Assembly: GCF_000753795.1 (NCBI RefSeq)
Contig: NZ_JPEO01000001.1
Coordinates: 310,001-374,000, forward strand
Source: Shewanella mangrovi
Lineage (GTDB): Bacteria; Pseudomonadota; Gammaproteobacteria; Enterobacterales; Shewanellaceae
Direction: 5' to 3'
Length of the DNA stretch: 64,000 bases
This document shows positions 37,764-47,502 of the stretch, piece by piece. Every line of letters starts with the position of its first letter. The stretch's first letter is position 1. The position numbers and the translations under genes are program-made. The notes under the pieces were generated by a model that was not told the DNA's origin, did not search any database, and was given only the letters and a program-made list of their open reading frames with translations.

Positions 37764-39551
37764 ATGTCCCTTAACGAACTGTCATCATTGGCGTCCCCCT
37801 TGTCTGCACAACAGGTTGAGACGCTTAAGCAATTTTCGGCACAACTAACGCCTGTCCAGCTCGCCTGGGTCAGTGGTTACTTAGCCGCCAGCGCAAATGC
37901 GGCACCTGCAGCCGTCTCTGTCGCTGAGAATAACAGTAAATTAACAATCCTTTACGGTAGCCAGACCGGTAACAGTCGTGGTGTTGCCACTGAGCTGGCT
38001 AACCAAGCTAAGGCTGCTGGGGTTGCGGTAAATTTGGTGTCGATGGGCGATTACAACAGCCGAAATCTTAAACAAGAAAGCCTGCTGGCCGTGGTCGTCA
38101 GTACGCAAGGTGAGGGCGAAGCGCCTGACGATGCGATAGAGTTTCACAAGTTCCTCGCCTCAAAACGTGCACCTAAACTGGATGGCGTACGTTATGCAGT
38201 ATTGAGCTTAGGTGATTCCTCTTACGAATTCTTCTGCCAAACCGGTAAAGAGTTTGATGAGCGTTTAGCAAAACTGGGCGCCGAGCCTTTGTTGCCACGT
38301 GTTGATTGCGACTTGGATTATCAACAAGCCAGCGAAGTTTGGCAGAGTGAAGTGATTGCCGCCGCTAAGCCTCTATTAGCGCAATCATCTCATGCCAGCG
38401 CCGCGTCGCCTTCAGTCGCATTTGCAGGCAGTGAACAGCAATACAGTAAGCAGCAGCCGTATACTGCGGAAGTGATTGTCAGCCAAAAGCTTACTAGCCG
38501 TGATTCCGCTAAGGATACGCGCCACGTTGAAATCGACCTCGGTGAATCTGGAATCAGCTATCGACCAGGTGATGCACTGGGTGTGTACTTTAATAATGAC
38601 ACAGCGCTGGTCGAATCCTTGCTAAGTGCATGGCAGCTTGATGGTGACATCGTGGTGACCGTCGGCAAAGAAAGCGTCAGCTTGCAGCAAGCGTTACTGG
38701 AGAAGAAAGAGCTGACCCAGTTGTACCCAGGCTTAGTCAAGTTCTGGGCCGAGCAGTCAAAAGCCAAGGCGCTGCTGGCGATTATTGAAGACAAAACACA
38801 AACCCGTGAGTTTGTTCGTAGCCATCAAGTGGCCGATCTGCAACAGCTGTATCCGCTGAGCAATATCGACCCACAAACCTTGGTGGATGCGTTGCGACCA
38901 TTAACGCCACGTTTGTACTCGATTGCTTCAAGTCAGGCTGAAGTTGATAGTGAAGTGCACCTGACCGTGGGTTTGGTGGCTGATGAACGCAACGGCGAAA
39001 TTCGCTACGGTGGCGCTTCACGTTTCCTTGCTCATGCTGAGGAAGGCGCCAATGTCAAAGTCTATGTGGAAAGCAATAAACATTTCCGTCTACCGGAGAA
39101 CCCACAAACACCGGTGATCATGATTGGTCCTGGTACTGGCGTTGCACCATTCCGTGCCTTTATGCAGCAGCGTGCCAACCAAGGTGATGCGGGGAAAAAC
39201 TGGTTGTTCTTTGGTAACCCCCATTTTGAGCAAGATTTCCTCTATCAGACCGAGTGGCAGCAGTACCTAAAATCTGGCGTGTTGTCGAAAATCTCACTCG
39301 CCTTTTCGCGAGATCAACAAGAGAAGATCTATGTACAACATCGGATCCAGCAGCAAGGCGCTGAGCTATGGCAATGGTTGCAACAAGGGGCGCATCTGTA
39401 CCTGTGTGGCGATGCTGAACGTATGGCCAAAGATGTACAACAAGCGCTGACTGACGTGGTCGCTGAGTTTGGAGAAATGGACCACGCCGCTGCCAGCGAA
39501 TGGTTAGAACAACTGCGCGCCGCAGGCCGCTTCCAAAAAGATGTGTACTGA
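37764..39551 (+). CDS. cysJ: Sulfite reductase flavoprotein alpha subunit CysJ
   Basis: A 595-residue FMN/FAD protein that moves electrons from NADPH to CysI. The flavodoxin domain (about 62-205) begins TILYGSQTGNSRG. The FAD domain contains PRLYSIASS, followed by the NADPH-binding IGPGTGVAPFRAFMQQR and the C-terminal YLCGDAERMAKDV. Length matches E. coli CysJ (599). AAGG lies nine bases before the ATG. It is the first gene of cysJIH, 50 bases before cysI. Confidence 0.95.
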   Translation: MSLNELSSLASPLSAQQVETLKQFSAQLTPVQLAWVSGYLAASANAAPAAVSVAENNSKLTILYGSQTGNSRGVATELANQAKAAGVAVNLVSMGDYNSRNLKQESLLAVVVSTQGEGEAPDDAIEFHKFLASKRAPKLDGVRYAVLSLGDSSYEFFCQTGKEFDERLAKLGAEPLLPRVDCDLDYQQASEVWQSEVIAAAKPLLAQSSHASAASPSVAFAGSEQQYSKQQPYTAEVIVSQKLTSRDSAKDTRHVEIDLGESGISYRPGDALGVYFNNDTALVESLLSAWQLDGDIVVTVGKESVSLQQALLEKKELTQLYPGLVKFWAEQSKAKALLAIIEDKTQTREFVRSHQVADLQQLYPLSNIDPQTLVDALRPLTPRLYSIASSQAEVDSEVHLTVGLVADERNGEIRYGGASRFLAHAEEGANVKVYVESNKHFRLPENPQTPVIMIGPGTGVAPFRAFMQQRANQGDAGKNWLFFGNPHFEQDFLYQTEWQQYLKSGVLSKISLAFSRDQQEKIYVQHRIQQQGAELWQWLQQGAHLYLCGDAERMAKDVQQALTDVVAEFGEMDHAAASEWLEQLRAAGRFQKDVY

Positions 39552-39601
39552 GCCGGACATTTACCCAAGTCCTGCCAACAGCCGAATTAAGAGAGTAAGT
39601 C

Positions 39602-41296
39602 ATGAGTGAGCAAAAATTAGCGGCAAACGAATATATCAAGGCACGCAGTCGTCATCTGCGCGGCACTATCGAAGAAGGTCTGGCCAATAGCGTCACTGGC
39701 GCTATCAGCGATGATGATACCCAAGTATTGAAATTCCACGGTACCTATATGCAGGATGACCGTGACGTACGTAATGAACGTAAAGAACAAAAGCTGGAGC
39801 CGCTGTATAGCTTTATGCTGCGTGCTCGCGTGCCCGGCGGTGTTTGTAGTGCTGAACAGTGGTTGGCGGTGGATGATATCTCGCGCCAGCTAACCACCTC
39901 TAACAGCATCCGTTTGACCACGCGTCAGACCTTCCAATACCACGGTATTCCAAAGCGCAATTTGAAAGAGTTAGTACAGAGTCTGGATCGTGCCACCTTG
40001 GATGCGATTGCCGCGTGCGGTGACGTCAACCGTAACGTGATGTGTAACCCGAATCCGGTACAGTCTGATTTGCACGCTGAGGTGTACGAAATTGCTAAGC
40101 ATCTGTCTGAGCACATGCTGCCGCATACCCAAGCCTATGCGGAAATCTGGCTCGACAAAGAAAAACTGCTGAGCACCGAAGAGGAAGTGGAACCGATTTA
40201 CGGTGACACCTACCTGCCACGTAAATTCAAAATGGCGGTAGCGATCCCACCGGATAACGATGTCGATGTCTATACCAATGACTTTGGTTTGATTGCGGTG
40301 GCCGAAAATGGCCAGTTGGTCGGCTTCAATCTAACTGCTGGCGGTGGCATGGGCTCAACTCATGGTGAAGTAGAAACCTTCCCACGTCTGGCCGATGACT
40401 TTGGCTTTATCAACAAAGAAGATGTGATCAAGTTTGCCGAAGCGGTGGTCACCACCCAGCGTGATTGGGGTAACCGCGTGAACCGTAAACGTGCGCGTCT
40501 CAAATACACCATCGTCGATCACGGCTATGAAGCGTTTAAAGCGGAAGTGGAAAAACGCGCCGGCGTGAAATTCCAACCGAAGCGCGATGTAATACTGCAA
40601 GATCGCGGCGATCGCTTTGGTTGGGTCAAAGGCATTGATGATCAATGGCATCTGACTTTCTTCATCGAGTGTGGCCGTATCAAAGATGAGCCCGGCAAAA
40701 TGTTGCAAACCGGCCTGCGTGAAATTGCCAAAGTGCACCAAGGCGACTTCCGCATGACCGCCAACCAAAACATGATCATTGCTGGCGTGCCTGAGTCGGA
40801 AAAAGACCGCATTGAAGCGATGGCGCGTCAGTACGGCTTGCTCGGTGATGTGCTCACCACCACCCGCGAACACTCTATTGCGTGTGTGGCGCTGCCAACC
40901 TGCCCGTTGGCGATGGCGGAATCTGAGCGTTACTTCCCTGAGTTTATGACCAAGGTTGAAGCGCTGCAGGCAAAGCACGGTATCAGTGAATTGCCGATTG
41001 TGGTGCGCATGACCGGTTGTCCGAACGGCTGTGCTCGTCCATTTGCCGCCGAAATCGGCTTAGTAGGTAAAGCGCCGGGACGTTATAACCTCTATTTAGG
41101 GGCCAGTTTTGAAGGGACCCGTCTCAACAAAATGGTACGTGAGAATATTCTGGAAGCGGAAATCCTCGCCGAGTTGGACGAGTTATTTGGCCGATACGCC
41201 AGTGAGCGTAACGCAGATGAAAGCTTTGGTGACTTTGTCGTGCGTATCGGTGTTGTCAAAGCAGTGATAGATGCTGCTAAGGATTTTCATGGCTAA
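39602..41296 (+). CDS. cysI: Sulfite reductase hemoprotein beta subunit CysI
   Basis: A 564-residue siroheme/4Fe-4S protein that reduces sulfite to sulfide. The cluster and siroheme cysteines fall at 428, 434, 473 and 477 (ACVALPTC and TGCPNGC), the same spacing as E. coli 434, 440, 479 and 483. The early [12 protein letters not shown] and central [11 protein letters not shown] segments match the family. It needs siroheme, for which cobA at 45052 supplies the methyltransferase step. The end overlaps the start of cysH. Confidence 0.96.
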   Translation: MSEQKLAANEYIKARSRHLRGTIEEGLANSVTGAISDDDTQVLKFHGTYMQDDRDVRNERKEQKLEPLYSFMLRARVPGGVCSAEQWLAVDDISRQLTTSNSIRLTTRQTFQYHGIPKRNLKELVQSLDRATLDAIAACGDVNRNVMCNPNPVQSDLHAEVYEIAKHLSEHMLPHTQAYAEIWLDKEKLLSTEEEVEPIYGDTYLPRKFKMAVAIPPDNDVDVYTNDFGLIAVAENGQLVGFNLTAGGGMGSTHGEVETFPRLADDFGFINKEDVIKFAEAVVTTQRDWGNRVNRKRARLKYTIVDHGYEAFKAEVEKRAGVKFQPKRDVILQDRGDRFGWVKGIDDQWHLTFFIECGRIKDEPGKMLQTGLREIAKVHQGDFRMTANQNMIIAGVPESEKDRIEAMARQYGLLGDVLTTTREHSIACVALPTCPLAMAESERYFPEFMTKVEALQAKHGISELPIVVRMTGCPNGCARPFAAEIGLVGKAPGRYNLYLGASFEGTRLNKMVRENILEAEILAELDELFGRYASERNADESFGDFVVRIGVVKAVIDAAKDFHG

Positions 41297-42044
41297 TGCA
41301 TCACCCGTCAGCAGCGCCGATCTTGTCGCGCTGCTGCAGCAAGATAAAGCTGAGCAAACAGCACAACTTGAACAGATCAACCGTTATCTGCAGGCGCTTA
41401 CGGCCGAGCAGCGAGTGGCATGGGGCTTAGCTTATTTGCCCGGCACTCATGCTTTGTCATCGAGCTTCGGTATTCAGGCGGCGGTGATGTTGCATCTGCT
41501 CAGCAGTCAGAGTGCCGATATTCCGGTCATTCTTACTGATACTGGCTATCTGTTTCCAGAAACCTATCGCTTTATTGATGAGTTGACCGAACGCTTAACG
41601 CTGAACGTCAAAATCTATCGTTCCGAGTTGACGCCTGCGTGGCAAGAAGCGCGCTTTGGCAAACTGTGGGAAAAAGGCCTAGAAGGTTTAGAGCTGTATA
41701 ACCGCATGAATAAAGTTGAGCCAATGAAACATGCGCTGGAAGAGTTGCAGGTAGGCAGCTGGTTTGCCGGTTTGCGTCGTAGCCAATCATCGACTCGCGA
41801 AGCCTTGCCGATCCTCGCCATTCACGGTGAACGCTTTAAGCTGCTGCCGATTATCGACTGGAGCGATCGTGATGTGCATATGTACCTGACCGATCATGAG
41901 TTGCCATATCATCCATTGTGGTATGAAAACTATGTCTCTGTCGGCGATATTCACTCCACTAAACCGCTGGAACCCGGCATGTTGGAGGAAGAAACGCGCT
42001 TTAACGGTTTGAAGCGGGAATGTGGCTTGCACTACGAAATTTAA
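41289..42044 (+). CDS. cysH: PAPS reductase CysH
   Basis: 251 residues from the ATG at 41289, with AAGGA seven bases upstream and an 8-base overlap with cysI; a frame start six codons earlier lacks support. The [10 protein letters not shown] motif is the PP-loop-like nucleotide site, [11 protein letters not shown] follows, and the catalytic cysteine is Cys245 in ECGLH. The enzyme reduces phosphoadenylyl sulfate to sulfite with thioredoxin. No extra APS-reductase cysteine pairs are present, so it is the PAPS type. Confidence 0.95.
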   Translation: MANASPVSSADLVALLQQDKAEQTAQLEQINRYLQALTAEQRVAWGLAYLPGTHALSSSFGIQAAVMLHLLSSQSADIPVILTDTGYLFPETYRFIDELTERLTLNVKIYRSELTPAWQEARFGKLWEKGLEGLELYNRMNKVEPMKHALEELQVGSWFAGLRRSQSSTREALPILAIHGERFKLLPIIDWSDRDVHMYLTDHELPYHPLWYENYVSVGDIHSTKPLEPGMLEEETRFNGLKRECGLHYEI

Positions 42045-42131
42045 TACGGCTGAACCGTTAATTTTGCCACGTTTAACTTATTGAGTTAATTGTTAAATAT
42101 AAATTTATGCTCAAATAATGCACAAATTTAT

Positions 42132-42158
42132 TCACAGCGGAATATTCTGCGTTATACT
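42132..42158 (+). promoter_or_regulatory. Sigma-70-like promoter before a candidate small ORF
   Basis: TTCACA and TATACT, separated by 16 bases, precede the small open frame at 42180. A predicted start near 42165 gives a leader of about 15 bases that carries AGGGG. Confidence 0.5.
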
Positions 42159-42179
42159 CAGAAATTCCCATAGGGGAAA

Positions 42180-42302
42180 ATGACATTACCCGCTGTATCG
42201 GACGCTCTTTTGAGTGTTGGCCCTTGGCAGGCAGCATTAATGGTTTTGTCGTTAGCGGTGATTGAGTTGCTCAGCTTATTGAGCAGTGACTGCACGCTTT
42301 GA
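42180..42302 (+). CDS. Candidate 40-residue single-span membrane peptide
   Basis: A short frame (ATG at 42180, TGA at 42300-42302) with AGGGG three to four bases before the ATG, behind a plausible promoter and ahead of a GC-rich hairpin. The peptide has a hydrophobic core of about 20 residues (AALMVLSLAVIELLSLL) and one cysteine near the C-terminus. It lies just after cysH. It may equally be the coding-like body of a small RNA. There is no homologue I recognise. Confidence 0.4.
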   Translation: MTLPAVSDALLSVGPWQAALMVLSLAVIELLSLLSSDCTL

Positions 42303-42337
42303 TTGACTTGTTAGCGCAGCATCAAAGCTTCTTCCAT

Positions 42338-42366
42338 ATCCCGGATAGCCTAAGGTTGTCCGGGAT
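42338..42366. terminator. Hairpin after the small ORF
   Basis: ATCCCGGA and TCCGGGAT pair around a 13-base loop, followed by TTCTCGTTTT. It may end the small transcript and also the minus-strand S41-like gene, but its T-run is imperfect. Confidence 0.5.
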
Positions 42367-42374
42367 TTCTCGTT

Positions 42375-43817
42375 TTAACGAGTCTCTGTTGGCGTCGTAT
42401 GCGGGTGGCTGATTTCATTATTGCGGTAATGCCGCAGCGCTTTTAACAGTGACGGCCAGTCAACAGTACCATCGGTATTAATTTCGATATCTGGCGCAGT
42501 GCCAATGCCAGACAGCAGGTTGCCATAGCTGTCATAGGCAAGCGATGCACTGAACTGCACATTCAAGCCACTGGCGGGTAACCTAAATTGATGGGTTCGG
42601 CCAAAGTCTCCCAAGGTTTTGCTGCCCAACAATAAAGTACGTGGCCAGTTTGCCGCTGCATGCACCAACCACTCACATTCGTGGCGACACTGTGGCCCTA
42701 TCAATAACAACAGCTGTTGTGGCGACTGATTGATAGAGGAGATTGCCTCTGCCTGAGTGCTACTGACCAATGGCGGTCTGGCAAACCAGTCACTCAACTC
42801 ACTATTGCTCGCTTGCATCAGACGCACTTTGACACTCGGAAACAAGTTGAAACGCGATAATGCTTGGTAGCCAAACGGTGCGAGAAAATCGTTGCGTAGC
42901 TGTGGCTGCCGCTTATAGCGACCATAGCCAGCGGGTTGGCTGCTGGGATTTTCATGGTTGATTGCCAAGAGTTGTAACAAACTTGAACTGACACCATCAG
43001 CATGGCGTAAATCCAGTACCAAGGTGTCTGCCGCCAGCGCTTTTTGCAGATCGAGACGTAATTGACGATTTGATTCGAAGGAATCGAGATCGTCATTGCG
43101 CAGCAGTTGAATATTGGGCGCTAACAAACGCCAACGGCTCATCGCTAAGGTGGGTGCTGTTGGGCTGGTGGCTAATGGCATGGTGACTGACAAAGGTGTC
43201 AGTTCGTCATTCGTCAGTGTTACCCGCACGCTGTCACTCGCGCTTAAGCCAATTTGTTGCCGCAGCAGCACAGTTTGCGCCATCATCCTAGCCAGTCGCT
43301 GCGGTCGTTCAGCACCATCGGCTAACAGTTGTTGGGCCGCGAGTTGCCAGCGCTGCATCGGAATACCGTCAATATGGGTCACAAATGGGCGCTCACTATC
43401 GAACGCTTGTTGTTGCTCGTTCAACGCCAACCAGCGGTGGTCCATTTGTCGTAATATCAAAGGCAGATGGGATTCTCGTGGCCAAGGGGAGATGCTGGCG
43501 GCAGGATCGGTCAGCAGTGTCATCAGCTTGGCGACCTCAATGCTGAGTTGCTGGCGGCTGAGTTGGGTTGGATAGCGTTGCGCCAATGCGGCTATCGCCT
43601 GCTCAATTTGGCTGTTAACCTGCGGCTTAAGAACAGCAAAGGCGCTAAAGCGGCGGATCTGCTGCTGGAGTAGCTGCAGATCTTGTAGCAATTGGCGGTT
43701 CGTGAGAATGTCGCGTTGTTGCGGATCCTGGATGGCAAAACGCGCAAGCTGGATGGCGCTGATCAGCAGCGCCATCCAAAACAGGTAGAGAATGACCCTG
43801 AAGCCACCTTTAAACAC
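42375..43817 (-). CDS. Degenerate S41 (tail-specific protease)-like membrane protein
   Basis: A 480-residue protein with an N-terminal membrane anchor (VILYLFWMALLISAIQLARFAI). The C-terminal third follows the S41 peptidase pattern: a VLDLR strand, LLLLIGPQCRHECEW, GSKTLGDFG, and GIGTAPDIEI as in the usual G-I-x-PDI ending. Where active S41 enzymes have a Ser in (S/T)-x-S-A-x-E and a Lys in GKG, this protein shows C-R-H-E-C-E and GDFG, so both catalytic residues appear lost. It may be a pseudo-protease or a divergent enzyme. It lies 18 bases after pldA in the same direction, probably one operon. Confidence 0.55.
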   Translation of the reverse strand: MFKGGFRVILYLFWMALLISAIQLARFAIQDPQQRDILTNRQLLQDLQLLQQQIRRFSAFAVLKPQVNSQIEQAIAALAQRYPTQLSRQQLSIEVAKLMTLLTDPAASISPWPRESHLPLILRQMDHRWLALNEQQQAFDSERPFVTHIDGIPMQRWQLAAQQLLADGAERPQRLARMMAQTVLLRQQIGLSASDSVRVTLTNDELTPLSVTMPLATSPTAPTLAMSRWRLLAPNIQLLRNDDLDSFESNRQLRLDLQKALAADTLVLDLRHADGVSSSLLQLLAINHENPSSQPAGYGRYKRQPQLRNDFLAPFGYQALSRFNLFPSVKVRLMQASNSELSDWFARPPLVSSTQAEAISSINQSPQQLLLLIGPQCRHECEWLVHAAANWPRTLLLGSKTLGDFGRTHQFRLPASGLNVQFSASLAYDSYGNLLSGIGTAPDIEINTDGTVDWPSLLKALRHYRNNEISHPHTTPTETR

Positions 43818-43835
43818 TGATTACTCACCTTTTTG

Positions 43836-44771
43836 CTAGAGTAGGTCGTTCAGCGCAAAGCCGATGCCGATACGTTGTGTGTGCACATTGTAGTCGATCA
43901 GACTCTCGCCATAGCCATTAAAGTATTGAGCATAAAGGCGCAAATTCCCCAGAATTGGATAACTCCAAGTAAGCTGTAACGCCCCTTTGTTTTCGCTACG
44001 CAGATTGTTGCGCAGCATCAAACTAAATCTATGTCGTTCCAAACCATACAGGGCAGTTAATTCGATATTACCCATATAGCGGTTGATATCGGGATTATCA
44101 TCACCGCTGGTATCGTAAATGTCCTCTTTTTTGCTTTCCGGTATCCGCCACCATGCTTTAACTGAGAAAGCCAATGGCCCGCTGTCAAAGATCATATTGC
44201 CATAGACACGGTTCCAACTGCGGGACAGGGTACCAGAGCGGCCGTTGGATTGATGTACGACACCAAAGCCCCAGAGCGAGTTGGTAAAGCTGCCGATTTT
44301 CCAGTCGTTATTAAACACCATAAAAAATTCTGGTTCATGGTTGGTCTCACGAAATGGCGAGGAGATCTCTTTGTTATATACCTGCCACCAAGACTGGTTG
44401 GTGTAAGCAAAAAACAGATGGCCATTGTCGCCAAAGACGTTATATGCCAATGGAAATTTAAAGCTGATTTGGAATTTGGCTTCGCTGTGATCAAGTGAAT
44501 AGCCATCTTGTTCCATTTCTTCGGCAAAAGGCGCGTCGTTAACAGAGGTACTGTAGGTAAAGGGTAAAAAGTAATTCACCTTGTGAGGTGTGATCACAAA
44601 AGGATTATCGCTGGCCTTAAGCTCATCTGCGACCCGCTGCTCCAACAATGAGGGTTGCTGGGGTTGTTGTGCGGTTTCGGATTTGTCTGCGTCGTCGGCA
44701 GCCCAACTTTGACTGACAATGAAATAGCTGGCGAAGGCGGCCCAAAGCAACGGCGAAAATTTGAAGTGCAT
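43836..44771 (-). CDS. pldA: Outer-membrane phospholipase A PldA
   Basis: A 311-residue outer-membrane beta-barrel. A signal peptide (FKFSPLLWAAFASYFIVSQSWA) precedes a mature part with the phospholipase A1 signature: SSPFRETNHEPE, then VVHQSNGRSG and SRSWNRVYG. Catalytic His173, Ser175 and Asn187 keep the spacing of E. coli His142, Ser144 and Asn156 (mature numbering). It hydrolyses phospholipids that reach the outer leaflet. It is the first gene of a pair with the S41-like gene. Confidence 0.93.
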   Translation of the reverse strand: MHFKFSPLLWAAFASYFIVSQSWAADDADKSETAQQPQQPSLLEQRVADELKASDNPFVITPHKVNYFLPFTYSTSVNDAPFAEEMEQDGYSLDHSEAKFQISFKFPLAYNVFGDNGHLFFAYTNQSWWQVYNKEISSPFRETNHEPEFFMVFNNDWKIGSFTNSLWGFGVVHQSNGRSGTLSRSWNRVYGNMIFDSGPLAFSVKAWWRIPESKKEDIYDTSGDDNPDINRYMGNIELTALYGLERHRFSLMLRNNLRSENKGALQLTWSYPILGNLRLYAQYFNGYGESLIDYNVHTQRIGIGFALNDLL

Positions 44772-45051
44772 AAACTATTAACTCCCTTTTTAGTCAATCA
44801 CTTGAAATCAATTTTTAATATGTGCTGGAGTGTAACATCGCGTTTGAAATCATGACATAAGCGCTTAGGCTTGCCTAATATTCTGTTAAATTAGCGATTA
44901 ACTTGATGACAGCTTTGTTATTCATTGGCTAATTTTTCAACAGTATTTTAGTTCTGTTATCTCCTTTGGTTATAAAAACTAATTAATTTATATTTATCTA
45001 TGCTTAAATCCCTCGTTATAGTGCAGTCATTACTCATGGGGAGATTTGGTG

Positions 45052-45861
45052 ATGGCACTGCTACATCTGTCAGACAATCAGGTAAAAGGCAAAGTGTATC
45101 TGCTGGGGGCTGGTCCCGGTGATGCCGACTTGCTGACGGTGAAAGCATGGCGCTTGCTGAAGTCAGCCGATGTGGTGTTATACGACGCCCTTGTGAGTGA
45201 CGAGATTCTCGCATTAATCCCAGCCAATGCAGAAAAAATCAAAGTGGGTAAGCGCGCTGGTAAACACAGTGCGGCACAGGCAGAGATCAACCGTTTGTTG
45301 GTCACAAAAGCCTATACACGCGCCAAAGTTATTCGCCTGAAAGGCGGCGATCCCTTTATCTTTGGTCGTGGTGGCGAAGAGCTGCAAGCGCTGATAGAAG
45401 CCAATATCGAATTTGAAGTCGTGCCCGGCATTACCGCTGCTTCAGGTGCGTCTGCCTATGCGGGCATTCCTTTGACCCATCGTGATTTTGTCCGTTCGGT
45501 AACCTTTATCACCGGCCACTGTCAGAAGGATGGCCAGCCAGTTGATTGGCATTATTACGCGCAAGCGGATAACACCTTGGTGATTTACATGGGCATTATC
45601 AATGCCGCCACCATTCAACAAGGCTTGTTGGCGGCCGGACGCAGCGCTGCTACGCCAGTTGCTATTATCTCCAAAGCCAGTACCCGCGAGCAACGCAGCT
45701 TTATCGGCACGCTTGGTGAGTTGAGCCAATTGGCGCAAACAGCTGAATTGCAGATGCCAGCGCTGATTATTATTGGTGAAGTAGTGACGCTGTCTTCACA
45801 GCTGAATTGGTTTGAACAGCAGCTGTCACAGCAAGCGTTGCCGCAGCTACTAGAAAACTAA
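45052..45861 (+). CDS. cobA: Uroporphyrinogen-III C-methyltransferase CobA
   Basis: 269 residues from the ATG at 45052, with GGGGAG eight bases upstream; in-frame TTG and GTG codons just before are less likely. It is a class III methyltransferase with VYLLGAGPGDADLLTVKA, RLKGGDPFIFGRGGEE and VVPGITAASGASAYAGIPLTHR. It makes precorrin-2 for siroheme (and B12). CysI, encoded by the cysJIH operon at 37.8-42.0 kb, uses siroheme. No CysG dehydrogenase/chelatase domain is fused, so those steps are encoded elsewhere. Confidence 0.94.
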   Translation: MALLHLSDNQVKGKVYLLGAGPGDADLLTVKAWRLLKSADVVLYDALVSDEILALIPANAEKIKVGKRAGKHSAAQAEINRLLVTKAYTRAKVIRLKGGDPFIFGRGGEELQALIEANIEFEVVPGITAASGASAYAGIPLTHRDFVRSVTFITGHCQKDGQPVDWHYYAQADNTLVIYMGIINAATIQQGLLAAGRSAATPVAIISKASTREQRSFIGTLGELSQLAQTAELQMPALIIIGEVVTLSSQLNWFEQQLSQQALPQLLEN

Positions 45862-45871
45862 TACTCAAGCA

Positions 45872-46714
45872 TCAGCTAATGCTGAAGTCTTTAGCAAACA
45901 AGGCGCGCATAGCGCTCAGATAAGCGTCGTCGATCTTAGGCGCTACCAACGCCGCCAGTTCTTCCCCTACAGGACTCAGTCGATAATAGTTAAATAGCAG
46001 ATGCCCAGACTTGGGCTTCAGCGTGATAGTGCTGTGGGGAAAATGCAGCTCAACGGCTGATTTCGGCGCCAATAATCCGGTTTCAAACTCACCGCGATGT
46101 AGTAAGCCCGCATCCACCAGCGTCAGCAGGTTAGAGTAGGGCATTCCAAAATTAGATAGCCCCAAATTGACATGACTCTGCTTACGAAAATAGTGACCAA
46201 TGCCGCCCGAGAGTCGATAACCGCTGATCAATTTCAGCCGTGATTCATGGTTGAGTCTGGCTGCCATACCAAGGGCTTTTTCAAGAATATGCGCCTCTTT
46301 GAGCGTGAGCTTGGTTAATGTTTCTAAGGTACGCAGGCTAAAATTCCCCGGTTGGACGATTTCGCTGGCCAGAATACGTGCCCACAAATCCTGCATGGTG
46401 TGGTTATGGATTGTTTCTGCCATGGCGAAAAACTGATGTATCCAATCGGCATCGAGCTCTGCGCCGGTGACATCCGAGGGGGTATAACTCAAGGTCATCG
46501 CATAGATGGCTTCGAGATTACGTTGATATTGTTCAAGTTGTTTACGCTGGCGCATGTGGGCGCGATCCAATACCGTAGCATTAGCCGGCTGATAATCTGC
46601 TTCTGAGGCGAGTCCCAACAAGCGTCCTAGGCGTAACACCTTCTTGCGGGCTGACATCTCTATATGTGTTTCCACATGGGCTGAACTTTCCAGTGTTCGA
46701 TTATCGTCGCTCAT
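45872..46714 (-). CDS. Conserved hypothetical protein, TIGR03899-like
   Basis: A 280-residue soluble protein with long helices. The segment DADWIHQFFAMAETIHNHTMQDLWARILASEI resembles the DUF2806/TIGR03899 group found in Shewanella and Vibrio, followed by a wing-helix-like region. I do not know its function. It converges closely on cobA (10-base gap) and stands alone. Confidence 0.55.
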   Translation of the reverse strand: MSDDNRTLESSAHVETHIEMSARKKVLRLGRLLGLASEADYQPANATVLDRAHMRQRKQLEQYQRNLEAIYAMTLSYTPSDVTGAELDADWIHQFFAMAETIHNHTMQDLWARILASEIVQPGNFSLRTLETLTKLTLKEAHILEKALGMAARLNHESRLKLISGYRLSGGIGHYFRKQSHVNLGLSNFGMPYSNLLTLVDAGLLHRGEFETGLLAPKSAVELHFPHSTITLKPKSGHLLFNYYRLSPVGEELAALVAPKIDDAYLSAMRALFAKDFSIS

Positions 46715-46971
46715 GGCTGGCGTATCTCTTTCTTGATGTTGCTTTTTTATGCAATGAAATGAATTTGTTGTCCAGTAAACTGCGTAACAAATATGTCAAT
46801 TGATTGTGCCACTTTTTGTACCTTAGTGTTTCTTTAGTATTTTGTGAACTCTCCTGAAAATCAGCGGATTGGTCAGCATCGGAGCGAATGCTCGTGATCT
46901 GTTTCATGTAATTTATGGCATGATGCTCCTAACATACGACTAGCTAACATTATGAACACTCAGGGGTTAAA

Positions 46972-47493
46972 GTGACTAAAACACTGCTTCTTTACTCCAC
47001 AGTCCATGGACAAACATTGAAGATTTGTAACACCATGGCGGAGCAATTACGCCAGCATGGTGAACAGGTGACATTGGCGCCAGTGGCAGAAGCGCCAGCG
47101 CTAGAGAATTTCGACAAGATTTTGATTGGTGCCAGTATTCGCCATGGTAAGCATCGCACCAATGTGTACGATTTTATTCGCGAACACCAAACGCTATTGG
47201 AAACTAAAGTCAGTGGTTTCTTCTCTGTCAGTCTGGTCGCCCGTAAACCCGCCAAGAACACACCAGAAACTAACCCTTATATGCAGGCGTTTTTGGAAAA
47301 ATCTGGCTGGAAGCCACAGTTGATGGCGGTATTTGGCGGTAACCTCAACTATCAGGGCTATGGCGCCATGGACAGAAATATCATTCGTTTCATTATGTGG
47401 ATCACCAAAGGCCCAACCGATCCTAACACCTGTGTTGAATTTACCGATTGGCAGAAAGTGAGCGCATTTGCTGAACAATTTGCCGCGGCTTAG
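46972..47493 (+). CDS. hemG: Menaquinone-dependent protoporphyrinogen IX dehydrogenase HemG
   Basis: A 173-residue flavodoxin-like enzyme that oxidises protoporphyrinogen IX in haem synthesis and passes electrons to quinone. The FMN loop is LYSTVHGQTLKI; GASIRHGKHRT and the long-chain insert FFSVSLVARKPAKNTPETNPYM are typical of HemG and distinguish it from electron-transfer flavodoxins. The start is GTG with AGGGG five to six bases upstream. A b-type cytochrome follows nine bases later. Confidence 0.93.
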   Translation: MTKTLLLYSTVHGQTLKICNTMAEQLRQHGEQVTLAPVAEAPALENFDKILIGASIRHGKHRTNVYDFIREHQTLLETKVSGFFSVSLVARKPAKNTPETNPYMQAFLEKSGWKPQLMAVFGGNLNYQGYGAMDRNIIRFIMWITKGPTDPNTCVEFTDWQKVSAFAEQFAAA

Positions 47494-47502
47494 GAGAAGT
47501 TA

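Noticed and set aside
40355..40978. A 207-codon antisense frame inside cysI
   Set aside because: The sense frame is the conserved CysI. The antisense translation is a shadow of its codon pattern.
46891..46907. A possible CRP site upstream of hemG
   Set aside because: CGTGATCTGTTTCATG matches only about seven of ten consensus positions and is not well placed to judge, so I do not annotate it.
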